Source: Edolisoma coerulescens (Eukaryota; Chordata; Aves; Passeriformes; Campephagidae). From it: 64,000 nucleotides of DNA. Under the pieces are notes generated by a model. It made no database searches. It had not been told where the DNA came from and saw only the letters and a list, made by a program, of their open reading frames with translations. Position 1 is the first letter of the stretch. Each line of letters begins with the position of its first letter. A program made the translations under genes and the position numbers. The stretch spans positions 336,979 through 400,978 of the forward strand of contig VWZW01004041.1 of the NCBI GenBank assembly GCA_013397115.1, read 5' to 3'. Below, one piece after another: positions 61,190-64,000 of this stretch.

Positions 61190-61320
61190 AGCTATGCTGG
61201 CAAAAGTTCAATTTTGCCGGTAAAACCACATCTATGTTAGGGCCTTTTGCCAGCACAGCTGTGCTGGTTGCAAATCCCGTGTCCTCACACCCCTGACTTT
61301 CTGCTAGCAAAAGTTTAGTG
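61190..61320. mobile_element. Old MITE-like DNA-transposon remnant (tentative)
   Basis: GCTATGCTGGCAAAA (61,191-61,205) is mirrored by TTTTGCCAGCACAGC (61,245-61,259) with one mismatch. CCAGCACAGCTGTGCTGG (61,250-61,267) is a perfect palindrome. The words TTTTGCCGGTA, CCACATCTATGTTAGGG and TTTTGCCAGCACAGC match in order a motif I associate with an old hAT-type MITE of sauropsids. The family assignment is from memory; the inverted structure is seen directly. Confidence 0.45.
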
Positions 61321-61733
61321 TAAGATTTGCCTCAGAAAGAAAATAATAGGGAGATTCGCTTGTATTGATTCAAAGCAACTTGTTTTAATATAGAAAGTAA
61401 GGCAAAATCTCCATAATGGTATAGTTTATTCAGTCTCTCTTTAGAGCTTTTCTCACTTGCATTTCTTAAATGTTGATTTTATTTTTTTGTGTGTGTGTTG
61501 AGAACTTTAATACCAAATCATCAAAATGCAATCTGGTAACCTGAACCACATTACAGCTTCAATGCAGCTCTGCCTCATTCTGTGCTAAACCACAGCTCTT
61601 TGATAAAAACCATGATAAAGAGCTACATTGTACAAAACACAGTACAGCCAGCTGCAAATATTCCAGGGCTATCCAGTAGTAAATAGCATAAAGTACAGAA
61701 TGTGTGGAGGCTAATGCTCTCATTCATTCCTTG

Positions 61734-61747
61734 ATATATATATATAT
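61734..61747. repeat. Short (AT)7 run
   Basis: Seven AT units occur in TTGATATATATATATATTTTT. Confidence 0.85.
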
Positions 61748-62020
61748 TTTTAAAGTAAGAATCAGATAAAGAAAACCATGTAAAATCTGCCTACCATCAG
61801 CTGAAAGCATGAAGAAAACTGAGTTTTTATCACTTATCTGCAAAACGAGAACACAGTGCAAATATAGATGTATTTTCAGAGCTCTAAAGTAGATTTGAGA
61901 GTGAATTAAAGCTCTGGATTCTTTCTCCTCCATGCTGCAAAAAACTGGGGTTGGGCCTCGCTTTTGTAAATTAAGTTAAGTCATACTGATTTTACCACTT
62001 TGACTGAGAGGGAAGAAGGG

Positions 62021-62138
62021 TCATAGAATCATAGAATATGCTGAGCTGGAAGGGACCCATCAGGATATTTGAGTCCAACTTGTGGCCCTGCACAGGACTC
62101 CCCAAAAATCACACCCTGTGCCTGAGAGCGTTGTCCAC
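62021..62138 (-). mobile_element. CR1 LINE 3' end fragment, minus strand
   Basis: Read on the minus strand, the fragment ends with two copies of the CR1 terminal octamer (seen on the plus strand as TCATAGAATCATAGAA). It is preceded by the block seen here as GAGCTGGAAGGGACCCATCA, GAGTCCAACTTGTGGCCCTG, CACAGGACTCCCC and CTGAGAGCGTTGTCCA. This is a very short 5'-truncated copy of yet another CR1 subfamily. The 168-codon minus frame at 62,029-62,535 takes its last 36 or so residues from this element, so it is not a gene. Confidence 0.92.
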
Positions 62139-62139
62139 T

Positions 62140-63885
62140 TGTAGTGTCACTGAAACATGTTTTATAAAAATAAATCTTCAGAAAATGTGTATGCATAAAG
62201 GATCTAGAAGATATGAGCTCTCTCCTAGAGGCCTGTGTAATGAATGAGGTTGAGGCACAGGACCTGGCTGCCCAGATTGCTTCTTGGTGTATCTGGTGCA
62301 AATTCTCTTTCCAAATGGGAGTAAAAAACTGATGAAGTAGCTTTGAAAGTGCACAGACATGCACAAGTACAGCCAGAACAGGCTGTTTCTGAGCTCTGAT
62401 GTTGCTGAGCCACGCTGATACAAAGAACAACATAAAAGGTAGAAGCAAATAGTTCCAGGGGTACGAGAATGATTGTGGGCTGGTTTTCAGTGGAAGTGCA
62501 CATAATGCTTGGTAGTGAATCTGACATTTTCCCATGGCTTGGAAGGATCTCCTGTCTTTACCTGAGGGTTATCATCCCCCTTTTTTTTTTTCAAAAAGAG
62601 AAAATTATTTTGGTCTCCCCAGTGTAAACTTTTCTAGGGACCAATAAGTGCACAAGCCCAGCCTGGAACTTTTCCTTCTATTGACAGCCTGTTTTCACTC
62701 AACATGTCTTTGATACTAGTTCTACTTGCAAATGTGCTGCTGTGGGAAGCTTTGGTGAAAAACAGATAAACAAATGTGATTGCATCAGCCTTGTTTTCTG
62801 GGGAAACCAGGATTAAAAATCTCTGCATATATCTATATATAAAGAAGAGTGCTTTGGGTGACCCCTCTTTAAAACAAAAAAAAGATTGGTCAGTAGGTAG
62901 AATATCCTTTTCCAAAATGTTACCTGAGTCTAATATGATGGTTGTAGGAAAACTCTCTTGCCAGGAATATCCTGAAGTAGTGCCAGAGGCTTGCTGCCTT
63001 TGAGACATGTTGGGAGTTATTCATAACTCAGTGTGGGTACCTACTAGCACTGGAATGTGCAAAGTGATTTTTCGAAACCCACACAGAATCTTCAGAAGAT
63101 GGTCATATTTGATGTAGGCTTTTTCATGCTATAGAGACTGTGCATAAGAAATCATAGCATGCATAAATAGTGCCAAGACTTGAAATTCCAGCCTTTTCCT
63201 GAGGAGACAGTTCTCACAACGTTGTGGGGTTTTTTTTCTTTTTCTTTTTTTCTTTTCCCTCTCTTCTTTTTCTTTTGTGGTCATGCTGTGGCCAGAAGAT
63301 GAGTAAGAAGTATAATATTGTATTTTTGACATGGTGAAAATTACCCTTGTGTTGCTGTAGATCTGAGTGAACATCTGTGATATTTCATTATGGTGGTAGC
63401 ACCAAAGCATTAAAAAGATCTTTCTGCGCAGTCACAACTTGTCAGGAAGAAAGCATAAACTCAGGTTTGTTAAACTGGTTTCTGGTTTGTTTTCTTAGAG
63501 CTGATAACACGGTCTTGGCCTAAGAATGGCTCTCCTGACAAACAGCCCATCTCCTGAAATTCCATTAAAGATATACCTACTGTGCTTGTTCCATGGAATT
63601 TTAACCATGACTTCTTTTTCAGTAAAAATAAGCAGCTTTGTGAGTAGATGCAAAAGTAGAAATTGATCTGTTTGAAATTACTTTTTGTTCTTTGTCATAT
63701 TAAAGTTTCTCAGACCAACAAAGGGAACAACCTTAAGGAAAAATACCAAGTAATAGTGTGAATGGGATGGCAAAAATCTATGCAGCATATTCAGAAACAC
63801 TACAAGAGACTTGACTTGACTCTGTGTGACAAATTATGTAGCAGAATATGTAGGTTTCACACACTCTATGATGTTGACTGTCATG
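62140..63885. other. Intergenic DNA, no gene recognised
   Basis: No exon or RNA gene is recognised. It contains a pyrimidine tract at 63,230-63,276. The 124-codon minus frame at 62,634-63,008 overlaps a plus frame and has no family resemblance. Confidence 0.6.
63230..63276. repeat. Pyrimidine (T/C) tract
   Basis: There are 47 bases of only T and C with long T runs. It is a homopurine-homopyrimidine simple sequence; the lysine/arginine-rich minus frame across it is an artefact. Confidence 0.9.
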
Positions 63886-63922
63886 GTACCTGTTTGCACA
63901 TCAGGAAAGGATTCCCCATATT

Positions 63923-63944
63923 GGCTGATGATGGGTCATCAGCC
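63923..63944. repeat. Perfect hairpin, 9 bp stem and TGGG loop
   Basis: GGCTGATGA (63,923-63,931) and TCATCAGCC (63,936-63,944) are exact reverse complements separated by TGGG. It lies inside the divergent middle of the right-hand inverted-repeat region. No terminator role is implied in a eukaryote. Confidence 0.9.
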
Positions 63945-63946
63945 CA

Positions 63947-64000
63947 TCTGCAATGGGGATCCCTGATGGATGGGAGCCTCTACCCATCTCCTGGGACCTC
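63947..64000 (-). repeat. Long inverted repeat, right arm, cut by window end
   Basis: This is the reverse complement of 59,124-59,176 with one substitution and one extra C. The match is still running at the last base, so its true end is outside the window. The 13-mer at 63,892-63,904 is also shared with the left region. The distance between the arms is about 4.8 kb. Confidence 0.85.

Noticed and set aside
62029..62535. 168-codon minus-strand open frame
   Set aside because: Its C-terminal part is read through a CR1 3' end (62,021-62,138), and the rest has no family resemblance.
63129..63410. Lysine/arginine-rich minus frame resembling a nuclear localisation signal
   Set aside because: The basic run is the translation of a T/C simple tract at 63,230-63,276.
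1..64000. Search for CRISPR arrays, operons, phage or plasmid genes
   Set aside because: No regular short repeats with spacers and no prokaryotic-type gene density; the sequence is vertebrate.

Overview
The window is vertebrate nuclear DNA, almost certainly from a bird. It is AT-rich and CpG-poor. Its recognisable interspersed repeats are truncated CR1 LINE 3' ends (9.6, 12.7, 20.7 and 62.0 kb), as expected in avian genomes. There are no bacterial-type genes, operons, CRISPR arrays, rRNA or tRNA genes. One ambiguous base (N at 55,556) points to a draft or polished assembly. I cannot tell the species.

The only protein-coding gene I can support is the 3' half of INSC (inscuteable homologue, spindle-orientation adaptor) on the plus strand. 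Six GT-AG exons (10,818-10,989; 13,179-13,357; 23,909-23,975; 25,788-25,943; 26,598-26,674; 28,031-28,159) join in frame with no internal stop. They give 259 residues of the armadillo-type C-terminal domain, ending in a class I PDZ ligand (E-S-F-V). The first 10.8 kb is intron. The N-terminal LGN-binding part of the protein lies upstream of the window. A 3' UTR follows the stop at 28,159, with candidate poly(A) signals at 28,400 and 30,611.

From about 30.6 kb to the end I see no gene. INSC neighbours SOX6 in tetrapods across a large gene-poor interval (established synteny), so this part is probably the start of the INSC-SOX6 desert. Several stretches look like conserved regulatory DNA: homeodomain and HMG-type motifs, retained CpGs, few simple repeats (about 41.0, 42.5, 45.6-46.2, 51.9-52.5 and 56.8-57.5 kb). 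These calls are inference until aligned.

The most unusual structures found by reading are: (1) a roughly 210 bp direct duplication at 49.2 and 50.7 kb with the same ordered motifs in both copies; (2) a nearly perfect inverted repeat of about 53 bp at 59.12 kb and at the right edge of the window (63.95-64.00 kb), accompanied by a second shared 13-mer; (3) a CpG-containing string shared at 41.03 and 52.02 kb inside two enhancer-like regions, with further shared flanking motifs; (4) an 18 bp palindrome inside a MITE-like element at 61.2 kb. I found no convincing new biological system. The best leads are the two repeat pairs and the candidate enhancers.
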